A DNA stretch of 35,285 nucleotides from positions 1 to 35,285 of the forward strand of contig JAPLFP010000324.1 in assembly GCA_026390585.1 (NCBI GenBank), written 5' to 3'. Of the stretch, positions 7,574 to 16,394 are shown one piece after another. This stretch comes from Ignavibacteriales bacterium (GTDB lineage: Bacteria > Bacteroidota > Ignavibacteria > UBA10030). The notes under the pieces are model-generated. The model worked only from the letters and a program-made list of their open reading frames with translations. It ran no database searches and was not told where the DNA came from. How positions within the stretch are numbered: position 1 is the stretch's first letter; the number at the start of each line of letters is the position of its first letter. Position numbers and translations under genes: made by a program.

Positions 7574-9331
7574 TTGTCCTACGACATCGCCGAAATCGCA
7601 CACTCTCCTTCGAGAGTAACCAGACTCGCAACCAGCCGCCCCCGCGTATTGGGTTGGATGCGCAGCGCCGCTATCCTCGATGGCGATTGGGGAACGAGCG
7701 TTGCCTATGTATTGGGGATCGGGTTCGCCTTAGCCGGCTACAGCAGCTTCTGGCATCTCTCTGCCATGATGGTGCTGACCACTCTCGTTGCAGTCAATTA
7801 TATCACGATTTGCCGGCTCTATCCCAATGGTGGCGGCGTCTATGGTTCCGTCTACCATCGATCTCCATTGCTCGCAGTCGTAGGCGCCCTTCTCCTCGCG
7901 GCAGACTATATAGTTACAATGGCGTTGTCCGTGCTCGATGGTTGCCACTACTTCGGACTGGAACATCCCGCGCTGTGGGCAATCATGATCATTCTCGCAA
8001 TCGGCGCAATCAACTGGTTTGGACCCAAGCACTCAGGAGGCTTGGCGCTCGTCATTACAGCATTCACGCTTGTAACCATCTTCGTTATCGTTGTTGCGTC
8101 CGCTCCGACCGCCCTCACCTCTGCAACGATTGCCCCACCAGACGGAGGGTTCTTCCACAATTGGGGAATTTTTACAGGCTTTGTCCTTAGCCTTTCCGGT
8201 ATCGAGGCGATCTCGAATATGACGGGCCTGATGAAAGATCCGACCCGCGATTCCCGCAGAGCGATCTTGGCTATTCTCGCAAAGGTTTTGGTCGTAAATG
8301 CTTTTTTGGGTCTTGCCATGCTTGCCGTGCAAGGACTGAAACCTGGTGATTACCTCGAAGATATGGTTCGTTTCCTTGGTGAACATTATGTTGGTCAATG
8401 GTTTGGATTGCTGGTGGCATTGTCGCTCGGCGTTCTTCTCATCTCCGCCGGCAACACCGCTCTCAATGGTCTGATTTCTGTCCAGTTCCTGATGTCTGTC
8501 GATCGGGAACTTCCGTCCTCCCTCCGGATTCTGAATCGCCACGGAGTTCCGATCATTCCGCTCGCCGTTGCCACGGGTGTGCCTATCCTCGTTTTGATGC
8601 TGATCGGAAACGTGGAGATGCTCTCTCATCTGTACGCGATCGGGCTGGTAGGCGCGATGACAATTAACCTCGGGTCGACAGCAACCGACAAGACCATTCA
8701 TCTGAAGTCAGTGGTCCGTTGGTTCATGGTGGTTTCGGCAACCGTGCTTCTTGCCATAGAGATATCCATCGCGGTGAACAAAACACAGGCAGCAATCTTC
8801 GCATCGAGTATTCTCATAGCGGGGCTCAGCGCGCGGGCCTTGGCGAAGCGTCCTGTCAAACTACCACCCGCGGTGCCTGAAGTTGCACTCGCCCCGGTGG
8901 TTCAACCCCGACGGCGGCCGAAGGCCATACCAAGCACGAAGTACCTTCTTGCGCTGAAAATCAGAAACGAAAGACTCCTCCGCTTCGCGATAGAAGAAGC
9001 AAAGGCCCGGAATGCCTTCTTGTTCGTCCTGCGGGTCAAGGAGATTGCCGTCGGGTCGTTGCCAGCCCAGTTGGACATGCCCACCAATGGTGAACAGAAG
9101 TGGATCGAAGACACGTGCGCTGAAAGCGGGCTGGGGTTCCAGACGATCCAAATCCCGAGCTACGACGTGGGCTACACGATCGCGGAGCAGGCTGCGACAT
9201 TCGGCGTCGAGAGAGTGATCATAGGTGCAGAACAACGAAGTCGACTGGAGTATGTTCTGAAGGGGAGCGTCATGAAAGCTCTGAGCAGCTTGCTGCCCGA
9301 AGAGGTCCAGCTCGTCATCTACGGAGGTTAG
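7574..9331 (+). CDS. APC-superfamily permease with C-terminal UspA-like domain
   Basis: 585-aa membrane protein. About residues 25-445 form an APC-type amino acid permease core: ILDGDWGTSVAYVLGIGFAL replaces the usual G-x-I-G-S-G-I-F first helix, followed by some eleven more hydrophobic segments. Residues about 452-585 form a soluble alpha/beta domain like universal stress protein UspA (STKYLLALKI start; IIGAEQRSRLEYVLKGSV near the end). The UspA G-x2-G-x9-GS loop is degenerate, with Gln at the second Gly, so nucleotide binding is uncertain. TTG at 7574 is used as start because a TGA lies 12 nt upstream in frame and the next Met (7658) would remove the residues before helix 1. The substrate is unknown. 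Confidence 0.82.
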   Translation: MSYDIAEIAHSPSRVTRLATSRPRVLGWMRSAAILDGDWGTSVAYVLGIGFALAGYSSFWHLSAMMVLTTLVAVNYITICRLYPNGGGVYGSVYHRSPLLAVVGALLLAADYIVTMALSVLDGCHYFGLEHPALWAIMIILAIGAINWFGPKHSGGLALVITAFTLVTIFVIVVASAPTALTSATIAPPDGGFFHNWGIFTGFVLSLSGIEAISNMTGLMKDPTRDSRRAILAILAKVLVVNAFLGLAMLAVQGLKPGDYLEDMVRFLGEHYVGQWFGLLVALSLGVLLISAGNTALNGLISVQFLMSVDRELPSSLRILNRHGVPIIPLAVATGVPILVLMLIGNVEMLSHLYAIGLVGAMTINLGSTATDKTIHLKSVVRWFMVVSATVLLAIEISIAVNKTQAAIFASSILIAGLSARALAKRPVKLPPAVPEVALAPVVQPRRRPKAIPSTKYLLALKIRNERLLRFAIEEAKARNAFLFVLRVKEIAVGSLPAQLDMPTNGEQKWIEDTCAESGLGFQTIQIPSYDVGYTIAEQAATFGVERVIIGAEQRSRLEYVLKGSVMKALSSLLPEEVQLVIYGG

Positions 9332-9659
9332 AAGCATGGACGAAAATCACTTGTTAGCCACAAAGACTCCAAGGCACAAAGAGAAAGAAGAGAAACAATG
9401 AGGTCGTCACTCTCACTCCTTGGTGTCTTCGTGACATTGTGGCGACGCTTTTCGAAGGGTCAATTCTCCTGGATGACCCTGGTTGCGCCTTCCGCAAAAT
9501 CAGTTTGGACATTCACACAATAATTACTATCGTTTCCATTGATTTGACGTTGCCGCACGCGTTGTTTCCTGGCCAGGTCCTGACGCACTCCGGGACAGAA
9601 TCTCTTTACCTCACACGATGTAGAGACCTTTTACCCTTACGAGGAGGACCGAATAACGA
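9332..9659. other. Gene-free interval with a large imperfect palindrome
   Basis: No convincing coding region is seen in these 328 nt. The first part holds a long inverted repeat (listed separately). The second part (about 9500-9659) should carry the promoter of the following permease gene: a TTGGAC / TATCGT pair with a 17-nt spacer at 9505-9533 is the best candidate but is weak. AGGAGG at 9642-9647 is the ribosome site of the gene starting at 9660. Confidence 0.6.
9357..9443. repeat. Imperfect inverted repeat of the CCACAAAGAC-type extragenic family
   Basis: Left arm 9357-9383 (GCCACAAAGACTCCAAGG...) and right arm 9410-9443 (...TTCGTGACATTGTGGC) are reverse complements at about 20 of 27 positions, spaced by a purine-rich 26-nt centre. 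Arms built from repeated CAC-AAG words of this kind are widespread extragenic repeats in environmental bacterial genomes. The long hairpin may also terminate or protect the upstream transcript. No transposase is present. Confidence 0.7.
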
Positions 9660-11189
9660 ATGGCACTGCACATCTTCCGCCGCAAAGATCTCGACCTCAT
9701 CAAAGAAGATGCTGAGAGTTCATCTGAGACGCATCTCAAACGTTCTCTCGGTGCTATCGATCTCGTATCGCTCGGTATCGGGGCGATCATTGGAACGGGC
9801 ATTTTCGCTGTCATCGGCACGGCTGCCGCCGGAGGTCCAAGCCACCTTGGAGCCGGGCCTGGCGTGATGCTGTCGTTCATCATTACTGCCGTCGCGTGCG
9901 GGTTCTGTGCTCTTTGCTACGCGGAATTCGCCGCTCTTGTCCCGATCTCCGGCAGTGCCTACACCTATTCGTATGCAACGCTCGGCGAACTCGTTGCGTG
10001 GATCATCGGCTGGGACTTGATTATCGAGTATGCTGTCGGCAATGTCGCTGTGGCAATTGCATGGGCGGCGTACTTCCATCAACTCTTCTTCGGTTTGGGG
10101 ATTCACATTCCCGAATGGCTGGCCGTGGACTACCGATCAGCTCATCAGGCTGCAGAGGCTGTTGTGGCGGCGGGCGGGACCGTCTCCCCCGATATTGTGC
10201 TCCCCTATGAAGCCTGGCAGACAGCTCCAACGGTTTTTGGTTTCCATCTCATCTTCAATTTCCTCGCCATTGCTATCGTAGCAGCGGTGACCTGGATCCT
10301 GGTCATCGGCATCAAAGAATCGTCCCGGGCAAACAACATCATGGTTGCCCTGAAACTTGTCATTCTCTGTTTCTTCATCGGCGTCGGGGCTTTTTACGTC
10401 AAACCGGATAATTGGTCCCCCTTTATGCCGAATGGTTTCGCCGGCGTTTGGACCGGAGCCAGCCTCATCTTTTTTGCATTCATCGGCTTCGACGCAATTT
10501 CCACGGCTGCAGAAGAGTGTAAGAATCCCGGCCGCGATATGCCGATCGGTATCATTGGATCACTCCTCGTCTGCACTGTAATCTATATTGCGACAGCTGC
10601 CGTGCTGACAGGAATTGAACCATGGAATAAGCTGGGTGTCGCGGATCCGCTGGCCGCGGTCTTTGCCCGACTTGGCCTGAACTGGGCTGCGGGAATCGTT
10701 TCCCTTGGCGCGGTGATTTCCATGACCGCCGTGTTGCTCGTCTTTCAGCTCGGACAACCGAGGATTTTCTTTTCCATGTCGCGCGACGGTCTTCTGCCAA
10801 AATACTTCGCACGGGTTCACCCGAAATATCAGACTCCCCATGTGACCACCATCTGGACAGGGGTTGCCGTTGCCATTGTCGCGTCTCTCGCGAACATCAA
10901 TGAGATTGTTGAACTCACCAACATCGGAACGCTGTTCGCATTCGTTCTCGTCTGCGCCGGTGTCATCATCCTTCGGCGCACTGATCCCGATCGCCACAGA
11001 GTTTTCAGAACGCCACTCGTGCCGTTGGTGCCGTTGCTTGGCATCGCCATGTGTTTCTATCTGATGCTCGGTCTCCCGACGATCACCTGGATCCGGTTTG
11101 GAGTCTGGTTGCTGATCGGCCTGGTGTTTTACTTCACGTATGGTTTCTGGAAGAGCCGGTTGCGGGGAAGGGGAGGAGTAAAGGCATGA
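9660..11189 (+). CDS. APC-superfamily amino acid permease, CAT-type, copy 1
   Basis: 509-aa inner-membrane amino acid transporter of the cationic amino acid transporter (CAT/YfnA-like) branch of the APC superfamily. The first helix carries GAIIGTGIF (41-49), the substrate-backbone-binding motif. AFIGFDAISTAAEECKNPGR in the middle and MSRDGLLPKYFARVHPKYQT further on are CAT signatures. About 12-14 hydrophobic segments fit the usual size. The ribosome site AGGAGG is 12 nt upstream. Its stop overlaps the next start (ATGA at 11186), so it is coupled to the LAT-type permease. It is closely similar to the gene at 16395, which also heads a CAT-LAT pair. Substrate specificity cannot be read from sequence. 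Confidence 0.9.
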   Translation: MALHIFRRKDLDLIKEDAESSSETHLKRSLGAIDLVSLGIGAIIGTGIFAVIGTAAAGGPSHLGAGPGVMLSFIITAVACGFCALCYAEFAALVPISGSAYTYSYATLGELVAWIIGWDLIIEYAVGNVAVAIAWAAYFHQLFFGLGIHIPEWLAVDYRSAHQAAEAVVAAGGTVSPDIVLPYEAWQTAPTVFGFHLIFNFLAIAIVAAVTWILVIGIKESSRANNIMVALKLVILCFFIGVGAFYVKPDNWSPFMPNGFAGVWTGASLIFFAFIGFDAISTAAEECKNPGRDMPIGIIGSLLVCTVIYIATAAVLTGIEPWNKLGVADPLAAVFARLGLNWAAGIVSLGAVISMTAVLLVFQLGQPRIFFSMSRDGLLPKYFARVHPKYQTPHVTTIWTGVAVAIVASLANINEIVELTNIGTLFAFVLVCAGVIILRRTDPDRHRVFRTPLVPLVPLLGIAMCFYLMLGLPTITWIRFGVWLLIGLVFYFTYGFWKSRLRGRGGVKA

Positions 11190-12625
11190 ACAACGCGCTC
11201 CCTTCTGAACCCAGTGCTGAGCAACCATCGGGTGGTCCTCAACTCCTGCGCGCGCTTGGACTTCGCGAAGGAATCGCGATTCACATGGGTGTTATCATCG
11301 GCTCGGGTATTTTCATCGTGCCGGCAACAATCGCCGGCCATCTTCAGGCAATGGGTCCGATTATTCTCGTTTGGGTCGTTGCTGGTCTCCTGACGCTGTT
11401 CGGTGCGCTCACACTCGCTGAACTCAGCTCGGTGTTGCCCCAGGCCGGTGGACCATATGTCTATCTTCGGCACAGCTTCGGGAGAGTGTGGGGATTTCTC
11501 TTTAGCTGGAACGATTACTTCATCAACAAAGCAGGTTCCGCTGCTGCTATCGCGGTTGCGTTTGCCACCTATCTGGGATATTTCATCCCCGCCCTCAATC
11601 CGGCGAATACCATGCTCAAAGGGGAGTGGTCGCTCTTCGGGCACCCGATGGAATTCTCCTTTGGCTGGATTCAGATCGTTGCCATTGCGACGATTGCTTT
11701 GGTAACTTTTATTAATGTCCGCGGAGTGAAGTTCGGTGGATGGGTAATGGATATCTTCACCACGGCAAAGGTCGTTGCACTGGTTGGATTGATTCTGGCC
11801 GTCCTCTTCTCCGGAAAGGGAAGTAGTGCAAACTTCCTTCCTTGGTGGCCGGATCATTGGACAGATCAGATGACTTCGGCGTTCGGACTTGCCATGATCT
11901 CGGCACTATGGGCATATGACGGATGGATTGACGTAACGCTTACAGCAGGGGAATTCAAAAATGCACGACGTACAGTCCCGCTGTCGCTCCTCTTTGGAAC
12001 GCTGGCTGTGATTGTCCTCTATCTTTCGGCGAACCTCGCGTTCGCTTATGTTATTCCGATTCAATCGATGTCGGGTTCTCCCCGTATCGCGGCTGATGTC
12101 GCACAGACTGTCCTGGGCCCAATCGGTGCGTCTCTCATCGTTGTTGGAATTATGTGCTCGACGTTCGGAACGACAAATGGTATGTTGCTCGGAGGTCCGC
12201 GCTCCATCTATGCGGCCGGGGCAGATGGGACTTTCTCAAAATCGTTTGGTAAAGTGCATCCTCAGTATCACAGTCCCTACATCGCCATCATCTCGCTCGG
12301 GGTCTGGGGATCGCTGCTCACGTTCAGCGGGACATACGACCAGATCATATCCTATGTCGTGTTCGGATCGTGGGGATTCTATGCTTTGACAGCCGTCAGC
12401 GTGATTGTGTTGCGGAGGAAAATGCCAAACGCAGAAAGACCATACAAAGCGTGGGGTTATCCCTATGCGACATTGCTGTTTGTCGCCATCGCTACGTGGT
12501 TCATCTATAATACACTGGTGGAAGACACGCGTAACGCGGTGATCGGCATCGTGCTTCTGCTTGCTTCCCTGCCATTCTATTATTACTGGACCCGGAAACG
12601 GGCTTCATCATCCGGCACACAGTAG
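11186..12625 (+). CDS. APC-superfamily amino acid permease, LAT-type, copy 1
   Basis: 479-aa permease of the LAT/SteT-like branch (exchangers and symporters of neutral amino acids). GVIIGSGIF at 35-43 is the helix-1 motif; LPQAGGPYVYLRHSFG follows helix 3, and ALWAYDGWIDVTLTAGEFKN marks the helix-6 region. The ATG at 11186 is chosen over the open frame start at 11051 because it gives the ATGA overlap with the previous gene, has GGGGAGGAG upstream, and yields a family-like N-terminus. Bacterial LAT proteins do not need the SLC3 heavy chain. The pairing with a CAT-type permease is repeated at 16395-19456. Confidence 0.9.
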   Translation: MNNALPSEPSAEQPSGGPQLLRALGLREGIAIHMGVIIGSGIFIVPATIAGHLQAMGPIILVWVVAGLLTLFGALTLAELSSVLPQAGGPYVYLRHSFGRVWGFLFSWNDYFINKAGSAAAIAVAFATYLGYFIPALNPANTMLKGEWSLFGHPMEFSFGWIQIVAIATIALVTFINVRGVKFGGWVMDIFTTAKVVALVGLILAVLFSGKGSSANFLPWWPDHWTDQMTSAFGLAMISALWAYDGWIDVTLTAGEFKNARRTVPLSLLFGTLAVIVLYLSANLAFAYVIPIQSMSGSPRIAADVAQTVLGPIGASLIVVGIMCSTFGTTNGMLLGGPRSIYAAGADGTFSKSFGKVHPQYHSPYIAIISLGVWGSLLTFSGTYDQIISYVVFGSWGFYALTAVSVIVLRRKMPNAERPYKAWGYPYATLLFVAIATWFIYNTLVEDTRNAVIGIVLLLASLPFYYYWTRKRASSSGTQ

Positions 12626-12665
12626 TGTCACGATCGTTGGATATCATGACGGGTACAATATCGGT

Positions 12666-13880
12666 ATGAAAATTCCGCGACCATCATTGACGCAATGGAT
12701 TTTTGTTGGAATGGGAGTCGGTCTCATCATTGGCTGGCTCGCGCCTGATTTTGCTGTCGAACTGAAACCCTTCAGCACCATCTTTCTCCGGCTCATCAAA
12801 TCGATTGTCGCCCCGTTGATCTTTGCTACACTCGTCGTTGGGATTGCGGGGCATGGCGATTTGAAACAGGTCGGAAGAATGGGGGTCAAAGCGCTGGTGT
12901 ACTTTGAGGTCGTGACAACCATCGCACTTGTCATCGGGCTCACCGTCGTCAACATCATGAAACCCGGCGTTGGAGTGAGCCTTCAGGCGGTGACGAATGT
13001 GGGAGAACTGGTCGCGAAGAAACAGACGTTTGGCGATGTGCTGGTTCACGTGTTCCCTCAGAGCTTCTTCCAGGCGGCTGCCGAGGGGGAAGTGCTTCAG
13101 GTCGTTGTGTTCACCCTGATTTTCAGTTTTGCGCTTGCGATGATCGCGAAAGAAAAACGCGTAGTGATTCTCTCGTTTTGTGAATCCCTCGCCGAGACCA
13201 TGTTCAAATTTACCAACATTGTCATGAAATATGCTCCCGTCGGAGTTGCCGCGGCTATTGCCGTGACCGTCGGGAACAAAGGCCTCTCGGTACTCATCAA
13301 CCTCGGCCTGCTCATTGTGTGCCTCTACATTTCCCTCGTTGTGTTCGTGGTGTTTGTCTTCGGGACGGTTGCCGTGATCGCACGAGTCCCAATCCGGCAG
13401 TTCATCAATGCAGTGAAGGAACCTGCGTTGATTGCATTTTCCACCACCAGTTCGGAAGCAGCGCTTCCAAAAGCGATGCTGGCGATGGAGGCGATGGGAG
13501 TGCCGCGGAGGATCGTTTCATTCGTCATACCGACAGGGTACAGTTTCAACCTCGACGGAACATCGCTCTATCTTTCACTGGCAGCCATCTTTGTTGCGCA
13601 GGCCGCGGGAGTTGATCTCTCCCTCGGTCAGCAAATTGTCATCGTGCTGACCCTGATGCTGACAAGCAAGGGGGTTGCAGGAGTCTCTCGCGCCGCGCTC
13701 GTTGTCCTCGCGGGAACTCTCTCGAGCTTTGGCCTGCCATTGGAAGGGGTTGCAGTTCTCCTGGGTGTCGACCAGCTGATGGACATGGGGAGAACCATGG
13801 TGAACGTTATCGGTAACTGCCTTGCCACCGTGGTCATTGCCCGATGGGAAGGGGAGTTCAAACCGGTCACCTCGCAATAG
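12666..13880 (+). CDS. Dicarboxylate/amino acid:cation symporter (GltP/DctA family)
   Basis: 404-aa transporter of the DAACS family. The serine-rich hairpin-1 loop is AFSTTSSEAALPKAM (258-271), the helix-7 signature is NLDGTSLY (295-302), hairpin 2 carries SKGVAGVSRAAL, and helix 8 has DMGRTMVNVIGN (373-384). Asp373 and Arg376 match the residues that bind the substrate amino and side-chain carboxyl groups in GltPh, so an acidic amino acid or dicarboxylate is likely. The position of the Na1 aspartate (GltPh Asp405) is Asn384, as I recall for proton-coupled GltP and DctA, which suggests H+ coupling. ATG at 12666 is the only sensible in-frame start; the ribosome site is weak and the gap to the LAT gene is 40 nt. 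Confidence 0.9.
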   Translation: MKIPRPSLTQWIFVGMGVGLIIGWLAPDFAVELKPFSTIFLRLIKSIVAPLIFATLVVGIAGHGDLKQVGRMGVKALVYFEVVTTIALVIGLTVVNIMKPGVGVSLQAVTNVGELVAKKQTFGDVLVHVFPQSFFQAAAEGEVLQVVVFTLIFSFALAMIAKEKRVVILSFCESLAETMFKFTNIVMKYAPVGVAAAIAVTVGNKGLSVLINLGLLIVCLYISLVVFVVFVFGTVAVIARVPIRQFINAVKEPALIAFSTTSSEAALPKAMLAMEAMGVPRRIVSFVIPTGYSFNLDGTSLYLSLAAIFVAQAAGVDLSLGQQIVIVLTLMLTSKGVAGVSRAALVVLAGTLSSFGLPLEGVAVLLGVDQLMDMGRTMVNVIGNCLATVVIARWEGEFKPVTSQ

Positions 13881-14020
13881 TTGCAGCGCCGCCTCTCATT
13901 CTTACGATTCCCACGAATTAGAATTCCAATTTTCGAAAGAATTCGTTAGATTATTGCCCCCTATTTCAGGTTCAGTCCCCCGAACGTTAGGTTTCGTTAG
14001 AAAGGATTAGAGAGAGACTT
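13881..14020 (+). promoter_or_regulatory. hppA upstream region with inverted and direct repeats
   Basis: This AT-rich 140-nt gap holds an inverted repeat ACGAATT (13913-13919) / AATTCGT (13940-13946) and three CGTTAG words at about 13943, 13985 and 13995. It probably contains the hppA promoter and possibly a regulator site, but no clear -35/-10 pair stands out. Confidence 0.3.
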
Positions 14021-16186
14021 ATGGAATTGTATCTTGTCTTAGGCATCAGTGTCATTGGACTTCTGTTTGCTGTCTACCTCCTCCGCGATGTCCTGCGCCG
14101 AGACGTTGGTACGCCGCAAATGAGGGAAATCTCCGATGCAATCAAGACCGGTGCAGAAGCATTCCTGCGACGCCAAAATCGGACCATCGCTACTATGGCC
14201 ATCGCGCTCGCAGCACTCATCTACATCCTCTATGCTTTTGTGCGAACTCCCACCGTTCATGATCCTTCAGGACCGGCGGCCCTGGCGTTTTGGACAACGC
14301 TCTCGTTTATTCTTGGAGCGGCATGTTCCGTCGCAGCGGGTTACATGGGTATGTGGATCTCCATTCGCAGCAACATTCGGACAGCCTCTGAGGCTACGAA
14401 GGGAATGAACGGAGCGCTTCAAACTGCGCTTCGCGGTGGTGCGGTTTCGGGATTTTTTGTCGTTGCCATGAGCCTTCTTGGTGTGGCCGGCTTGTTCGGA
14501 ATCGTGGACGCCATGGGTATCACAAAAGACGTATCCAAGATTCCTCTTCTCATTGTCGGTTATGGATTTGGGGCGAGCTTTGTGGCCCTCTTTGCCCAGT
14601 TGGGCGGCGGGATCTATACAAAGGCTGCCGATGTCGGCGCAGACCTTGTTGGAAAAATCGAGGCCGGAATTCCGGAAGATGATCCGCGCAATCCGGCGGT
14701 GATCGCAGACCTTGTTGGCGACAATGTTGGCGATTGTGCAGGAAGAGGTGCCGACCTTTTTGAATCCACCGCGGCTGAAAACATCGGCGCGATGATTCTG
14801 GCAGCTGGACTCTATATGTCCAATACCGCGTATTTTGAAAGCATCGGCATGTCGATGGTCGGTGTCCTCTTGTTTCCTCTTGTCGCGAGGGCATTTGGAA
14901 TCATCGCATCGGCGATCGGCATTCTGGTTGTCAGAACGACTGACCAGGAAGATCCCATGAAGGCGTTGAATCGCGGCTATTATGTCGCGGCGACGCTTGC
15001 CATGATCGGTTTCTTCTTCGCGTCGCATTGGCTTCTCGGCACTGAACACTATTTCAACTTCTTCCTCTGCGGCGTCATTGGGGTCTTGACGTCGGTAGCA
15101 TTCGTTTACATCACTCAATACTACACGGACTATCAGCACCGGCCAGCAATCTTCATCGCTGAAGCATCTCAGACCGGACCGGCAACGACCATCATCGCCG
15201 GTCTCGCCGTGGGGATGGAGTCGACGGGACTTCCCGTCCTGGTCATTGGAGCCGCCATTGTGTCAACGTATCTTCTTGGTCAATCCTCCGGTTTGGAGCA
15301 TGCAGGATTGTTTGGGACCGCCGTGGGGACAATGGGTATGCTCGGAACGGCCGCGTACATCCTCGCGATGGATACGTTTGGCCCGATTACGGACAATGCC
15401 GGCGGTATCATCGAGATGAGCCGTCAACCTGAAGAGGTGAGAAAGAGAACGGATCGATTGGATGCGGTGGGTAACACAACGAAGGCATTGACAAAAGGCT
15501 ATGCGGTTGGCTCTGCCGGACTTGCAGCCTTTCTGCTCTTCAGCGCGTTCTTCGATGAGGTGCGAAACTACGGGTTCGACCTCCGCAGCATAGACCTGTC
15601 AAAGCCAGCCGTTTTCGTGGGCGCTATGTTCGGCGCAATGCTGGTAATGGTATTCTCGTCGCTTGCCATTCGCGCCGTTGGACGCGCTGCCTATGCCGTG
15701 ATCAACAATGTTCGTGAACAATTCCGCCTGAACCCCGGGATCATGCTGGGCACCTCCAAGCCCGACTACGGACAGTGCGTGGACATCGTGACGAAATCTG
15801 CCCTGCGCGAAATGGTGCTTCCAGGTCTGCTCGTTGTGTTCATGACGCTCGCGGTGGGAATCGGGTTCCGGTGGCTGTACGTTCTGACCGGAAGCCCCGT
15901 TGACGGTGCCACGGGTGCGGAAGTTGTCGGAGGATACCTGATGGTCGCAACAATTACAGGAATCCTTATGGCGTTGTTCATGAACAATGGCGGAGGGGCG
16001 TGGGACAACGCAAAGAAGCTCATTGAAACCGGCATGTTTGGAGGAAAACGATCTGAGGCTCACAGAGCCGCTGTGGTTGGGGATACGGTCGGCGATCCCT
16101 TCAAAGACACCGCAGGTCCGTCGCTGCACGTCCTCATCAAACTTTTGAGCACCATTACTCTTGTTCTTGCACCGCTTTTCATTTGA
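14021..16186 (+). CDS. hppA: K+-independent H+-translocating membrane pyrophosphatase
   Basis: 721-aa integral membrane pump that hydrolyses pyrophosphate and exports protons. It is of normal length with about 16 membrane segments. Catalytic motifs are intact: DVGADLVGKIE (204-214), DNVGDCAGRGADLFES (234-249) and, near the C-terminus, DTVGDPFKDTAGPSLH. The subtype switch reads GNTTKALTKGYAVGSAG (484-500): Lys488 and Thr491 occupy the positions that are Ala and Gly/Ala in K+-dependent enzymes. This is therefore the K+-independent class, which pumps H+ and not Na+. An AGAGAG ribosome site precedes the ATG and a strong terminator follows. It would let PPi from biosynthesis energise the neighbouring proton-linked carriers. 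Confidence 0.97.
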   Translation: MELYLVLGISVIGLLFAVYLLRDVLRRDVGTPQMREISDAIKTGAEAFLRRQNRTIATMAIALAALIYILYAFVRTPTVHDPSGPAALAFWTTLSFILGAACSVAAGYMGMWISIRSNIRTASEATKGMNGALQTALRGGAVSGFFVVAMSLLGVAGLFGIVDAMGITKDVSKIPLLIVGYGFGASFVALFAQLGGGIYTKAADVGADLVGKIEAGIPEDDPRNPAVIADLVGDNVGDCAGRGADLFESTAAENIGAMILAAGLYMSNTAYFESIGMSMVGVLLFPLVARAFGIIASAIGILVVRTTDQEDPMKALNRGYYVAATLAMIGFFFASHWLLGTEHYFNFFLCGVIGVLTSVAFVYITQYYTDYQHRPAIFIAEASQTGPATTIIAGLAVGMESTGLPVLVIGAAIVSTYLLGQSSGLEHAGLFGTAVGTMGMLGTAAYILAMDTFGPITDNAGGIIEMSRQPEEVRKRTDRLDAVGNTTKALTKGYAVGSAGLAAFLLFSAFFDEVRNYGFDLRSIDLSKPAVFVGAMFGAMLVMVFSSLAIRAVGRAAYAVINNVREQFRLNPGIMLGTSKPDYGQCVDIVTKSALREMVLPGLLVVFMTLAVGIGFRWLYVLTGSPVDGATGAEVVGGYLMVATITGILMALFMNNGGGAWDNAKKLIETGMFGGKRSEAHRAAVVGDTVGDPFKDTAGPSLHVLIKLLSTITLVLAPLFI

Positions 16187-16243
16187 TGGGACGAGAACAC
16201 GCTGAACGGTGAGTTCCGCACAATCAAATCGAATTCAATACTA

Positions 16244-16285
16244 CGAAGCCGTCCCTTTTTGAATACGGGACGGCTTCGCTTTTTC
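16244..16285 (+). terminator. Rho-independent terminator of hppA
   Basis: Perfect 12-bp stem CGAAGCCGTCCC / GGGACGGCTTCG with an 11-nt loop, followed by CTTTTTC, 57 nt after the hppA stop. It ends the hppA transcript and gives the following CAT-LAT pair its own transcription unit. Confidence 0.92.
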
Positions 16286-16394
16286 TGAGGGGCACTATTC
16301 GCTTGTTTCCGACAGCAAAATCAATTAGAATTGACAACATCATACCCTGAAATTCTGCAGCATCCCATTTCCATCATCGAAGGAGGTCCACCGC

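Noticed and set aside
14267-15139. 290-codon open frame on the minus strand
   Set aside because: It lies fully antisense to hppA, whose motifs are intact; the product is rich in Arg/His/Asp without domain structure, as expected of a shadow frame.
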